Assembly (NCBI GenBank): GCA_045541475.1
Contig: JAZQJI010000034.1
Coordinates: forward strand, 1 to 64,000
DNA length: 64,000 nucleotides
Direction: 5' to 3'
DNA from: RGIG3077 sp045541475
Lineage (GTDB): Bacteria > Bacillota > Clostridia > Oscillospirales > Ruminococcaceae
In this document: positions 49,357 to 57,729 of the stretch, piece by piece
How positions within the stretch are numbered: position 1 is the first letter of the stretch
How the letters are laid out: each line of letters begins with the position of its first letter
Notes under the pieces: generated by a model
Seen by the model: only the letters and a program-made list of their open reading frames with translations
The model's database searches: none
Told to the model about the DNA's origin: nothing
Program-made: the position numbers and the translations under genes

Positions 49357-50586
49357 ATGAACTATAAATCCGCTGTGGAATTTATAAATTCCTACACAAA
49401 ATCGGGCAAGCCGATAAATAATCTTGACAGAATAAAAAAGCTGATGAAAAAGCTGGGGGATCCGCAAAGCTCCCTCAGCTTTGTTCATGTTGCAGGCACA
49501 AACGGTAAGGGTTCCATTGTAGAAATGGTTTCGACCGCATTGATTGACAGTGGTATGAAAGTGGGGCAGTTCACCTCGCCGTATATAGTCTGTTTAGAGG
49601 ACAGAATAAGAATTAACGGTGAAAATATACCAAAGCAAAAGCTTTGCGAATTTGCCTATATCGTAAAAAATGCTGTTGAAGATGTAAGCTATTCGCAGTT
49701 TGAAATTATTTTTGCAATAGCTATGCTGTATTATAAATCTGAGAGTGTTGATATTGTTTGTCTTGAAGCAGGTCTTGGCGGTTTGCTTGACTGTACAAAT
49801 GTTATTGAATGTCCAAGGGTTGCTGCAATTGCTTCAATATCGCTTGACCACACCGATATACTTGGCAAAACCGTGCAGGATATTGCAAAACAAAAAGCGG
49901 GTATAATCAAATCCGGCGGCGTTGCGGTGGTATCTTCGCAAAACAGCGATGATATCCTTGATGTGTTCAAAACGCATTGTGACAGTGTCGGTGCAAGGCT
50001 GATTGTGCCAAAAAATGCCGAAATTACACAGAATAACAGTTTTGTATATAAAGGTGTGAACTACGCCCCTTGCATGAAGGGTCAGCACCAGATTTTTAAT
50101 GCACTTACTGCTGTTGAAACACTTGCTTGTTTATCAGAGTATTACGATATAAAACAGCACAATATTCAAAACGGCATTAACAATGCAAGGGTAAGGGCAA
50201 GGTTTGAAAAAATCAAATCAAATCCTGATGTTTATTTTGATGGTGCGCATAATCCCGATGCAGTGTTAAGACTGAAAAGCACACTGTTGCAGATGGATGG
50301 GCCAAAAATTGCAGTTGTAGGTATGATAGGCTCAAAGGATGCCAAATCGGCAATATCACAAATCGCTGATTGCTTTGAAAGCGTAATTTGTGTTGATGGA
50401 TTTTATCCCAACGCAATTGATAGGTTTACTTTGGCAGATATGTTTGTGCAAAGCGGCACTCGTGCTTATACATCAACACTTGAAAACGTATCAAAAAATG
50501 CTTTAATGCTTGCCAAGTGTAATAAAAAAGTAATCGTTTTCGGTTCGCTTTACCTTTACTCGCATATTTCAGAATATTTTGAATAG
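49357..50586 (+). CDS. folC: Folylpolyglutamate synthase / dihydrofolate synthase
   Basis: 409 residues from the ATG at 49357, 2 bases after the valS stop, no separate RBS, so translation is coupled. Mur-ligase fold: P-loop 'HVAGTNGKGSIVEMVSTAL', 'FTSPYIVCLEDRIRING', 'SLDHTDILGKTVQDIAKQKAGIIKSG' and 'YFDGAHNPDAV'. It adds glutamates to folates, making the cofactor usable by fhs (57730-59400). The pairing with valS is common in Firmicutes. Confidence 0.95.
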   Translation: MNYKSAVEFINSYTKSGKPINNLDRIKKLMKKLGDPQSSLSFVHVAGTNGKGSIVEMVSTALIDSGMKVGQFTSPYIVCLEDRIRINGENIPKQKLCEFAYIVKNAVEDVSYSQFEIIFAIAMLYYKSESVDIVCLEAGLGGLLDCTNVIECPRVAAIASISLDHTDILGKTVQDIAKQKAGIIKSGGVAVVSSQNSDDILDVFKTHCDSVGARLIVPKNAEITQNNSFVYKGVNYAPCMKGQHQIFNALTAVETLACLSEYYDIKQHNIQNGINNARVRARFEKIKSNPDVYFDGAHNPDAVLRLKSTLLQMDGPKIAVVGMIGSKDAKSAISQIADCFESVICVDGFYPNAIDRFTLADMFVQSGTRAYTSTLENVSKNALMLAKCNKKVIVFGSLYLYSHISEYFE

Positions 50587-50611
50587 TATTTTTTGTTAGA
50601 TATGTATAAAT

Positions 50612-50652
50612 TTTAAACTTCAATTTGTACATTTATACGAAATTGAAGGTTT
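50612..50652 (+). terminator. Probable terminator of valS-folC
   Basis: ACTTCAATTTGTA pairs with TACgAAATTGAAGGT around a short loop; the T-run is short. Confidence 0.5.
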
Positions 50653-50689
50653 GCCGATAAAAATATCAGCAAATTATCACAAAAAACAC

Positions 50690-50718
50690 TTGAAAATGTT
50701 TTTATGATATAGTATAAT
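50690..50718 (+). promoter_or_regulatory. Promoter of the repeat-rich Pro/Ala protein gene
   Basis: -35 TTGAAA (50690-50695), 17-base spacer, -10 TATAAT (50713-50718). Confidence 0.75.
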
Positions 50719-50757
50719 ATCAATAAATGTAAGTAGGAGAACAAAGGAGGAAAAGGT

Positions 50758-52572
50758 ATGGCAATTTTTCTCGTCAATTCATTGAAGGGCGAAGATGTTC
50801 ACGGAACGGACAATACCAAAAAAACTGCGTGCGGTATAAAGTATTCAACACCCGACGCAGCCAAGCTTTATGCTCTTGGAAAGGAAATGGCCGACATTAA
50901 AGAACTTACTTGTGAGCGCTGTAAAGAAGTTCTTGCTGTGAAAATGATTAAGGAAGCAAACAAGCAGGCCGCTTTGGAAGCCAAGGAAGAACGCAAGAGA
51001 AACAAGGCGGCGTCTAAATCTGTCGATTATATTCCTGCTCCGGAAACAAAAACCAACTACACAGCACCTCGTCCTGTGCAGAAAAATGTTCCTGCAAAGA
51101 CCGAAAAGTCTGAAAAATCAACGCCTAAAGAGGACTTTAAGGTTAACGGCGAGTTTGTGCCCAAGTCATTAAGAAAGTACGGTAACGGAAGCACACTGGA
51201 AGAGGCTCAGAAAGCAGCCGAAGAAGCAAAGGCAGCTAAAGCCGCCGAAGAAGCCAAGAAGGCCGAAGAAGCCAAGAAGGCTGAAGAGGCTAAAAAGGCT
51301 GAAGAAGCTAAGGCTGCTGAAACCGCAGCTGCAGCTATTCCCGGTATTGCTCCTATAAATATTCCCGGTATTGAAATTGTTTCACCTGCGCCTACAGGAT
51401 TTGTTTCTGAGGTTGCTGATGCTGCACCTGCACCCGCATCAAAACCTGTGATAGAGCCTATAAATATCCCCGGTATTGATATTGTTGCACCTGCACCCAC
51501 GGGATTTGTTTCCGAGGTTGCTGATGCTGCACCTGCACCCACATCAAAACCCGTGATAGAGCCTATAAATATCCCCGGCATTGAAACTGTTGAGCCTAAA
51601 AAACCCGTTGTGGATATGATAGATTTTTCTGATTTTGAAGATTTTCGCGTTAAATCAGATAAAAAAGCGCTTGATTTAGATGATCTTGATGATTTCTTGA
51701 TTGGCGCATCTAAGAGCGAGCCTGCTGCACCCGTTATGCCCGAAATACCGAGCATACCCGAGGTTCCCACAGTGCCTGAAGTGCCCACAGTACCGCAGTA
51801 TACAGCACCTGCTGCACCCGTTATGCCCGAAATACCGAGCATACCCGAGGTGCCAACAGTGCCTGAAGTACCCACAGTACCACAGTATACAGCACCTGCT
51901 GCACCCGCTATGCCAGAAATACCGAGCACACCCAAGGTTGCAGCAGTGCCTGAAGTGCCAACAGTACCGCAGTATACAGTACCTGTTGTACCTAAGGCTC
52001 CTGTCGTTGCACCGCTTGATTCTTCCAGGGTGCCTGTTGCGCCTTCGATTATTGAAGAAAAAACAATGGCAGAGGTTGAAAAGCCTTCCATCGTTTCTAT
52101 GACAGAGCCTGTAAAGGTTGAAAGTCGTCCTAATATCCAGATGACAACCAATATAGACGATGATATTGTGATGAGTGTTCCCACCTTTGCCCCGAAGAGA
52201 GTCACACCTTCTCCCATTATGGAAGAAGAAAGTGCACCTGTTCCTGTAATTACATCTCTTGAGGATATGGAAAGAGCGCTCAACAAAATGCAGGGTATTG
52301 ATGTTGATGATACTGCTGATGATGAGGATGATGAACCCGAAGTGATCGTTCCTGCATTTAAAGAGTATAAGCCCATGACTAAGAGCGAGATTGAAAAGCG
52401 AAAGATGGAGCGTGCTCAGAAGCAGGAACCCGACAGACCGCTTACCAAGGCCGAGCAGAAGCGTCTTGAAAAGGAAGAAAAGAAAAAAGCTAAGATTGAC
52501 GCTGAATTTGCAAAGGATATGGCAAAACGCGGTATCACTCTTGATTCGATGCGTGATAAGCGCAGAAGATAA
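50758..52572 (+). CDS. Repeat-rich Ala/Pro/Glu protein with N-terminal Cys/His motif
   Basis: 604 residues, no signal peptide, no membrane helix. N-terminal ~60 residues are globular with His15, Cys25, Cys52 and Cys55 (TCERC), a possible zinc site. Residues 147-190 are an (Ala/Glu/Lys) coiled coil ('AEEAKKAEEAKKAEEAKK'). Residues 200-269 are two 35-residue repeats (INIPGIxIVxPAPTGFVSEV...) plus the start of a third. Residues 290-318 are Asp-rich, and 322-408 are three 29-residue repeats (PAAPVMPEIPSIPEVPTVPEVP...PQYT). The C-terminus (540-604) is Lys/Arg/Glu-rich. It looks like a long flexible linker or scaffold between a metal-binding head and a charged tail. I know no named family. Own promoter and terminator. 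Confidence 0.7.
   Translation: MAIFLVNSLKGEDVHGTDNTKKTACGIKYSTPDAAKLYALGKEMADIKELTCERCKEVLAVKMIKEANKQAALEAKEERKRNKAASKSVDYIPAPETKTNYTAPRPVQKNVPAKTEKSEKSTPKEDFKVNGEFVPKSLRKYGNGSTLEEAQKAAEEAKAAKAAEEAKKAEEAKKAEEAKKAEEAKAAETAAAAIPGIAPINIPGIEIVSPAPTGFVSEVADAAPAPASKPVIEPINIPGIDIVAPAPTGFVSEVADAAPAPTSKPVIEPINIPGIETVEPKKPVVDMIDFSDFEDFRVKSDKKALDLDDLDDFLIGASKSEPAAPVMPEIPSIPEVPTVPEVPTVPQYTAPAAPVMPEIPSIPEVPTVPEVPTVPQYTAPAAPAMPEIPSTPKVAAVPEVPTVPQYTVPVVPKAPVVAPLDSSRVPVAPSIIEEKTMAEVEKPSIVSMTEPVKVESRPNIQMTTNIDDDIVMSVPTFAPKRVTPSPIMEEESAPVPVITSLEDMERALNKMQGIDVDDTADDEDDEPEVIVPAFKEYKPMTKSEIEKRKMERAQKQEPDRPLTKAEQKRLEKEEKKKAKIDAEFAKDMAKRGITLDSMRDKRRR
51355..51588 (+). repeat. Tandem 105-bp repeat encoding 35-residue units
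   Basis: Two full copies (from 51355 and 51460) and the beginning of a third. The units differ by a few substitutions, mostly synonymous or conservative. Confidence 0.75.
51721..51981 (+). repeat. Tandem 87-bp repeat encoding 29-residue Pro-rich units
   Basis: Three copies (51721, 51808, 51895). Copies 1 and 2 are almost identical; the third is diverged, suggesting recent expansion of the first two. Confidence 0.78.
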
Positions 52573-52589
52573 ACCGATTTAATGGCAAT

Positions 52590-52615
52590 AAAAGCCGCTT
52601 GTAAAAGCGGCTTTT
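52590..52615 (+). terminator. Terminator of the repeat-rich protein gene
   Basis: AAAAGCCGCTT (52590-52600) / AAGCGGCTTTT (52605-52615), 4-base loop. Confidence 0.75.
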
Positions 52616-52661
52616 GATGTGCATTGCGGCAAATTAAAACAATACACAAAAGGATAGAATT

Positions 52662-53612
52662 ATGAATATTTTTAAGCTTTCACCCGCATTTAAAGATTAT
52701 TTATGGGGCGGTAGCCGTCTTAAAACAGATTTTGGCAAAAATACCGATATAACACCGCTTGCTGAAAGCTGGGAGCTTTCCGTTCACCCCGATGGCGAAA
52801 GTGTGATTGCAAACGGCGAATTTGAAGGCATGAGCTTTGCTGAGTTTGCAAAAAACAATCCCGAAAAATTAGGGCTTAACTGTGAAAAGTTTGAAAATTT
52901 CCCAATACTTATAAAGCTTATTGACGCTTTTGATAATCTTTCGGTTCAGGTTCACCCCGATAATGACTATGCTATGCGTGTTGAGGGTGAATACGGCAAA
53001 ACTGAAATGTGGTATATTGTTGATTGTGATGATGATGCTTCGCTGATTTACGGCTTTAAGGATGAAATATCCAAGGAAGAATTTAAAAATTGTATAGAGC
53101 AGAACACACTGCTTTCAGTTGTAAACAGCGTTAAGGTAAATAAGGGCGATGTTTTCTTTATCCAAGCGGGTACGCTGCACGCAATCGGCAAGGGGATTTT
53201 AATTGCTGAAATCCAGCAGAATTCCAACACAACCTACCGCGTTTATGATTATGGCAGGGTTGGTGCAGATGGCAAACCAAGAGCTTTGCACGTTGAAAAA
53301 GCGCTTGACGTAACCAAGCTCGAAAAAGCACCGCAATATATCTGCGATGAAGAAAAGATTTTTGACGGCGCAAAAGTACGTAAGCTTGCTAAATGTGAAT
53401 ACTTTGATGTAAGTGAAATCTGCGTTGATGAAAAAATCGACATTATTGCGGATAAATCGTCATTTAACAGCTTGCTTTTTGTTGATGGAAAGGGTACAAT
53501 AGAAAGTGATGGTATCACTTTGGAGTTTAAAAAAGGCGATAGCATTTTTGTAAGTGCAGATACTGAATATGCAATTTGCGGAAAATGCAAGGTTATACTG
53601 ACAAAAATATAA
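52662..53612 (+). CDS. manA: Mannose-6-phosphate isomerase, class I
   Basis: 316 residues. It interconverts mannose-6-P and fructose-6-P. Cupin metal ligands are visible in 'SVQVHPDNDYA' (Gln/His) and 'GTLHAIG' (His), with 'EIQQNSNTTYRVYDYGR' signature of the type I enzyme. First of three sugar genes (manA, glucokinase, glmM); gaps of 40 and 24 bases suggest one operon. I see no clear promoter between the upstream terminator and its start. Confidence 0.92.
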   Translation: MNIFKLSPAFKDYLWGGSRLKTDFGKNTDITPLAESWELSVHPDGESVIANGEFEGMSFAEFAKNNPEKLGLNCEKFENFPILIKLIDAFDNLSVQVHPDNDYAMRVEGEYGKTEMWYIVDCDDDASLIYGFKDEISKEEFKNCIEQNTLLSVVNSVKVNKGDVFFIQAGTLHAIGKGILIAEIQQNSNTTYRVYDYGRVGADGKPRALHVEKALDVTKLEKAPQYICDEEKIFDGAKVRKLAKCEYFDVSEICVDEKIDIIADKSSFNSLLFVDGKGTIESDGITLEFKKGDSIFVSADTEYAICGKCKVILTKI

Positions 53613-53652
53613 AAAGCAGCGTAACAAACGCTGAATATGGAGGAATTTTTTT

Positions 53653-54609
53653 ATGAAATATTACGTAGGTATTGATTTGGGCGGCACTAACATTGTTGCA
53701 GGTGTTGTGGATGAAAACTATAACATTCTTTCAAAAGCAAGCAGAAAGACAAATTGTCCGAGAAGTGCTGAAGAAATTGCCGCTGATATGGGTGAGTGCG
53801 CAATTGAAGCAATTGCAAAGGCAAATTTAAATCAAAATGATATTGAGTGGATTGGTATAGGCACACCCGGTATTGCCAACAACGAAACAGGCGTTATTGA
53901 ATATGCCAACAACTTAGGCTTTAAGGATGTTCCCATGGCGGAATATATCAAGAGAAAGATTGATAAGCCCGTATATCTTGCAAACGATGCAAACGCTGCC
54001 GCTTACGGCGAGTTTGTTGCAGGTGCAGCTAAGGGCGCCAAAAATGCTGTATGCATTACACTTGGCACAGGCGTTGGCGGCGGAATTATCATTGACGGCA
54101 AGATTTATGCAGGTTCAAACTGTGCAGGTGCAGAAATCGGCCACATGGTTATTGAAGTTGATGGCCCCGATTGTACCTGCGGTATGAAGGGCTGTTTTGA
54201 GGTGTTCTCATCCGCAACCGGTCTTATCAGAATGAGCAAGGAAGCTATGGAGCAGGATAAAAACAGCGCTATGTGGAAGATTTCCGAAGAGCACAACGGC
54301 AAGGTAAGCGCACGCACATCATTTGATGCAATGCGCGCAGGTGACAAAACTGCAAAGGCTGTTGTGGATAAGTACATTAAATATCTTGCAATGGGCATTA
54401 CAAACACAATCAATATATTCCAGCCTGATATTCTTTGCATAGGCGGTGGTGTTTGCAATGAAGGAGATACTCTGCTTCTTCCCGTAAAGGCACTTGTTGC
54501 TCAGAACGTTTACACAAGAAACAGCGATAAAAACACAGAAATTGTTATTGCAAAGCTCGGCAATGATGCAGGCATCATCGGTGCGGCTTTCCTTGGCAAC
54601 GCACAATAA
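53653..54609 (+). CDS. ROK-family glucokinase
   Basis: 318 residues. ATP-dependent phosphorylation of glucose (or a related sugar). N-terminal 'GIDLGGTNIVAGVVD' phosphate loop, catalytic Asp in 'LANDANAAAYGE', 'ITLGTGVGGGIIIDGKI', and the zinc site 'CTCGMKGCFEV' of ROK kinases. Located between manA and glmM; together they move glucose and mannose into the hexose-phosphate pool. Confidence 0.92.
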   Translation: MKYYVGIDLGGTNIVAGVVDENYNILSKASRKTNCPRSAEEIAADMGECAIEAIAKANLNQNDIEWIGIGTPGIANNETGVIEYANNLGFKDVPMAEYIKRKIDKPVYLANDANAAAYGEFVAGAAKGAKNAVCITLGTGVGGGIIIDGKIYAGSNCAGAEIGHMVIEVDGPDCTCGMKGCFEVFSSATGLIRMSKEAMEQDKNSAMWKISEEHNGKVSARTSFDAMRAGDKTAKAVVDKYIKYLAMGITNTINIFQPDILCIGGGVCNEGDTLLLPVKALVAQNVYTRNSDKNTEIVIAKLGNDAGIIGAAFLGNAQ

Positions 54610-54633
54610 TTTTTAAGGGAGATTGGCATTAAT

Positions 54634-56004
54634 ATGGGCAAGTATTTCGGCACGGACGGCTTCAGAGGCGAGGCAAACGTAACCCTTAATGTTGAGCACG
54701 CTTTTAAAGTTGGCAGATTTTTGGGTTGGTACTACCGTAAAAATTCGGGTAAGGAATGTAAAATCGTCATCGGTAAGGATACACGCCGTTCAAGCTATAT
54801 GTTTGAGGATGCGCTTTGCGCAGGCCTTACGGCATCGGGCGCAAATGCATATCTTCTGCACGTAACAACAACTCCGTCGGTTTCGTATGTGGTGCGTACT
54901 GAAGGTTTTGATTGCGGTATTATGATTTCTGCAAGTCACAACCCTTATTACGATAATGGTATTAAGCTGCTTAATGCAAGCGGTGAAAAAATGGAAGAAG
55001 ATACAATCGCCCTTATAGAAAAATATCTTGACGGCGATTTGGAGTCTTTGGGTATTAGCGGTACCGATTTGCCCTATGCTACCGGTGATGATATCGGCTA
55101 TACGCAGGATTTCAGCGCAGGCAGAAACCGTTACATCGGATATCTGATTTCGCTTGCTGTATATTCTTTCAGAGGCAAAAAAATTGCACTTGATTGCGCA
55201 AACGGCAGTGCGTGGATGATTGCAAAAAACATTTTTGATGCGCTTGGCGCACAAACACTCGTTATAAATGCAAGTCCAAATGGTTTGAATATTAACGAAA
55301 ACGCAGGCTCCACACACATTTCGCACCTTTGCGAATATGTAAAGCAAAATGGTTGTGATGCAGGCTTTGCTTTTGACGGCGACGCTGACCGTTGTCTTGC
55401 TGTTGATGAAAACGGCGATGTTATCGACGGCGATGCAATACTTTACATATACGGTGTATATCTTAAAAACAGAGGAAAGCTTTTAAACAACACTGTTGTT
55501 ACAACGGTAATGTCTAATTTCGGTCTTTACAAGGCGTTTGAAAACGCAGGCATTGATTACGAAAAAACTGATGTCGGCGATAAATATGTTTACGAGTGTA
55601 TGCAGAAAAAAGGCCACAGACTCGGCGGCGAGCAATCGGGACATATCATTTTCAGCAAATATGCAACTACGGGTGATGGCATCATTACCGCTTTGAAAAT
55701 GATGGAGGTTATGATTGCATCTAAACAGACTTTGAGCGAGCTTGCAAAGCCGTTTGTTAAGTATCCGCAGGTGCTTGTTAACGTAAGGGTTTCCGATAAG
55801 GCTAAAGTTCAAAATGATGAACGCGTTAAGGCGGCTATTGAAAAAGCTTCGGCAGAGCTTGGAAATTCCGGCAGAATTTTAGTGCGAGAAAGCGGAACAG
55901 AACCGCTTATCCGTGTTATGGCAGAAGCTGAAAGCGAGGAAATCTGCAAAAAGTTGACTAACGATATTGTAGCTGTTGTTGAAGAGGTTTCAAAGTCGCT
56001 GTAA
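54634..56004 (+). CDS. glmM: Phosphoglucosamine mutase-like phosphohexomutase
   Basis: 456 residues. It converts glucosamine-6-P to glucosamine-1-P for peptidoglycan. Starts 'GKYFGTDGFRGEAN', the phosphoserine loop is 'MISASHNPYYDNGIK', the metal loop 'AFDGDADRCLAVDENG', the sugar loop 'GGEQSGHII', and the phosphate-binding 'VRESGTEPLIRVMAE' near the end. All four GlmM/PGM motifs are intact. Bidirectional terminator follows. Confidence 0.95.
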   Translation: MGKYFGTDGFRGEANVTLNVEHAFKVGRFLGWYYRKNSGKECKIVIGKDTRRSSYMFEDALCAGLTASGANAYLLHVTTTPSVSYVVRTEGFDCGIMISASHNPYYDNGIKLLNASGEKMEEDTIALIEKYLDGDLESLGISGTDLPYATGDDIGYTQDFSAGRNRYIGYLISLAVYSFRGKKIALDCANGSAWMIAKNIFDALGAQTLVINASPNGLNINENAGSTHISHLCEYVKQNGCDAGFAFDGDADRCLAVDENGDVIDGDAILYIYGVYLKNRGKLLNNTVVTTVMSNFGLYKAFENAGIDYEKTDVGDKYVYECMQKKGHRLGGEQSGHIIFSKYATTGDGIITALKMMEVMIASKQTLSELAKPFVKYPQVLVNVRVSDKAKVQNDERVKAAIEKASAELGNSGRILVRESGTEPLIRVMAEAESEEICKKLTNDIVAVVEEVSKSL

Positions 56005-56028
56005 TTATATCTTGATACAAACGCAAAA

Positions 56029-56067
56029 ATACCCACTTGTGCAAACCAAGTGGGTATTATTTTTTTG
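56029..56067. terminator. Bidirectional terminator between glmM and the fhs operon
   Basis: ATACCCACTTG (56029-56039) / CAAGTGGGTAT (56047-56057), T-run on the plus strand (to 56067) and TTTTTGCG on the minus strand. Confidence 0.88.
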
Positions 56068-56079
56068 TCTTGTATTTGA

Positions 56080-57003
56080 TTATTGGGGAGTGAGATTTTG
56101 GTTTTCCGTTTCCTCGTTAATATCCTCGATTACTCCTTTTAAAGCGTTAAGGGCAACATCAAAATTGCGCTGCATTTCTTCGGTGTATTTTGCATTTGGC
56201 ACAACAGCACGCAAAGCAATGTACATATCGTCAACGGTTGGTTCTTCAACGCCGCACATAGCCTTAAAAGCGGTGCCGTCAACGTAATAGCCGTAGTTGT
56301 TTATATTTTCGTCATCAATATAAAGCTCTAAATCGGCAAGCGTATCGCTCGGGTAAATAACGTCATCAAGTGAAGGGTCCGCAATAATCAGCACGGTATC
56401 GCCCATTTGGAACTGCGCCGCCATTGAAGTGTTGTTGGAATGATAAATATCATTCGTTACGGCATCGTTGGAAGGGGAGTAGTACAGCAAAGCCACATTA
56501 ACTTCGCCGTCGCCGTTAACGTCCTCGCAGTTTGCCTCAAAAAGCGAAATCAGGTTGCTTTGGTAATAATACATATCATTTTCAGGGCTAAGCAGCATTA
56601 TATACATATCATACTTAACCTGCGTTACGGTATCGTAAATGATATAGCCCAAAATTGCCGCCATAAACACACCAAAGCCAAGCCACCATTTGTTGTGGTA
56701 AAAAAATGTGGAAATCTTTTCTTTTAAGGTGTATTTTTTCTTCTCAGGGACGCTCTCTTGTTTCGGCTCTTCCTCAACGTTTTGCTTTTTCTTCAAAAGT
56801 TCAATTTTTTCGCGGTGCAGATTTTTTTCGTAAGCTTCACGCTCTGCACGCTGTGCTTCAATACGTTCCTGCTCTCTTCGCTCCGCTGCTTCAATGTCCT
56901 GCTGTTTCAACTCCTTCGCAACCTGCCATGCGCTTTTGGCAGGGCTTGATTTTTCCTCGTTATCAGCAGGATTTTCATTAATCCTTTCGTTTTCTGCTGC
57001 CAT
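56080..57003 (-). CDS. Membrane protein with cytoplasmic coiled coil and external EF-hand-like loop
   Basis: 307 residues. Residues 25-78 are a long charged helix (Ala/Glu/Arg), 107-125 a transmembrane helix, 130-300 an external domain. Within it, DVNGDGEVN (161-169) has the Asp-x-Asn-x-Asp-Gly pattern of an EF-hand/dockerin-like calcium loop, but only one copy. No recognised family. It is last in the operon fhs-tcdA-this gene (18 bases from tcdA). Confidence 0.72.
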   Translation of the reverse strand: MAAENERINENPADNEEKSSPAKSAWQVAKELKQQDIEAAERREQERIEAQRAEREAYEKNLHREKIELLKKKQNVEEEPKQESVPEKKKYTLKEKISTFFYHNKWWLGFGVFMAAILGYIIYDTVTQVKYDMYIMLLSPENDMYYYQSNLISLFEANCEDVNGDGEVNVALLYYSPSNDAVTNDIYHSNNTSMAAQFQMGDTVLIIADPSLDDVIYPSDTLADLELYIDDENINNYGYYVDGTAFKAMCGVEEPTVDDMYIALRAVVPNAKYTEEMQRNFDVALNALKGVIEDINEETENQNLTPQ

Positions 57004-57021
57004 TTTTTTCCTCTCAATGCA

Positions 57022-57726
57022 TTACTTAAAGCAAATATCTTTTATAATTTCGCCCGCAAGCATTAAGCCTGCGCTTGAAGGCACATAAGATATACTGCCG
57101 ATTATTTTCTTTATATCTTTATCTTGATTTTCATCAACCGTTGGTTTTATAGCCTCTTCGGAAGAAAAAACCACTTTAAGTTTTTCTATTTTGCGTTTGC
57201 GCAGTTCGTGTCGCATTACCCTTGCAAGTGGACACCCCGATGTTTCAAAAATATCTTTAACTTCAAAAGCACCGCAATCAAGCCTGTTTCCTGCGCCCAT
57301 GCATGATATTATCGGAATGCCGAGTTTATTTGCATTTTCTATAAGCTTAAGCTTGCTCGCAACCGTATCTATACAATCAGCAATATAATCAATATCATCA
57401 AGGTTAATTTCATCGCCCGTGTAAAAGCAGTTGTGTGCAAAAACCTCAGCATCGGGGTTGATATCGGCAAATCTTTGCTTTGCCACCTGCACCTTTGGTA
57501 TGCCAATGGTGGATTTTAACGCAAACAGTTGGCGGTTAAGGTTGGTTTCATCAAATACTTCTCCGTCAACAATAGTTATTTTGCCCACGCCTGCACGCAC
57601 AAGAGCTTCTGCTGTAAACGAGCCGACACCGCCTATGCCAAATATGGCAACATGGGCGTTTTTTAAATTTTCAACGCCCTTTGTGCCAACAAGCATTTTT
57701 GTGCGTGTATAAATATCGTTTGCCAT
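57022..57726 (-). CDS. tcdA: tRNA threonylcarbamoyladenosine dehydratase (TcdA/CsdL-like)
   Basis: 234 residues, ThiF/E1-like fold. 'IFGIGGVGSFTAEALVRAGVGKITIVDGEVFDETNLNRQ' carries the ATP-binding motif and the Arg used for adenylation. Cys in 'SGCPLARVMRHELRKR' is at the position of the family's conserved Cys. It cyclises t6A at position 37 of ANN-decoding tRNAs. Fits TcdA in length. Starts 3 bases after the fhs stop. Confidence 0.88.
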   Translation of the reverse strand: MANDIYTRTKMLVGTKGVENLKNAHVAIFGIGGVGSFTAEALVRAGVGKITIVDGEVFDETNLNRQLFALKSTIGIPKVQVAKQRFADINPDAEVFAHNCFYTGDEINLDDIDYIADCIDTVASKLKLIENANKLGIPIISCMGAGNRLDCGAFEVKDIFETSGCPLARVMRHELRKRKIEKLKVVFSSEEAIKPTVDENQDKDIKKIIGSISYVPSSAGLMLAGEIIKDICFK

Positions 57727-57729
57727 ATA

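Noticed and set aside
51207..52376. A 389-codon minus-strand frame rich in Ser/Gly/Ala
   Set aside because: Antisense of the Pro/Ala repeats in the 604-residue protein gene; no RBS or promoter.
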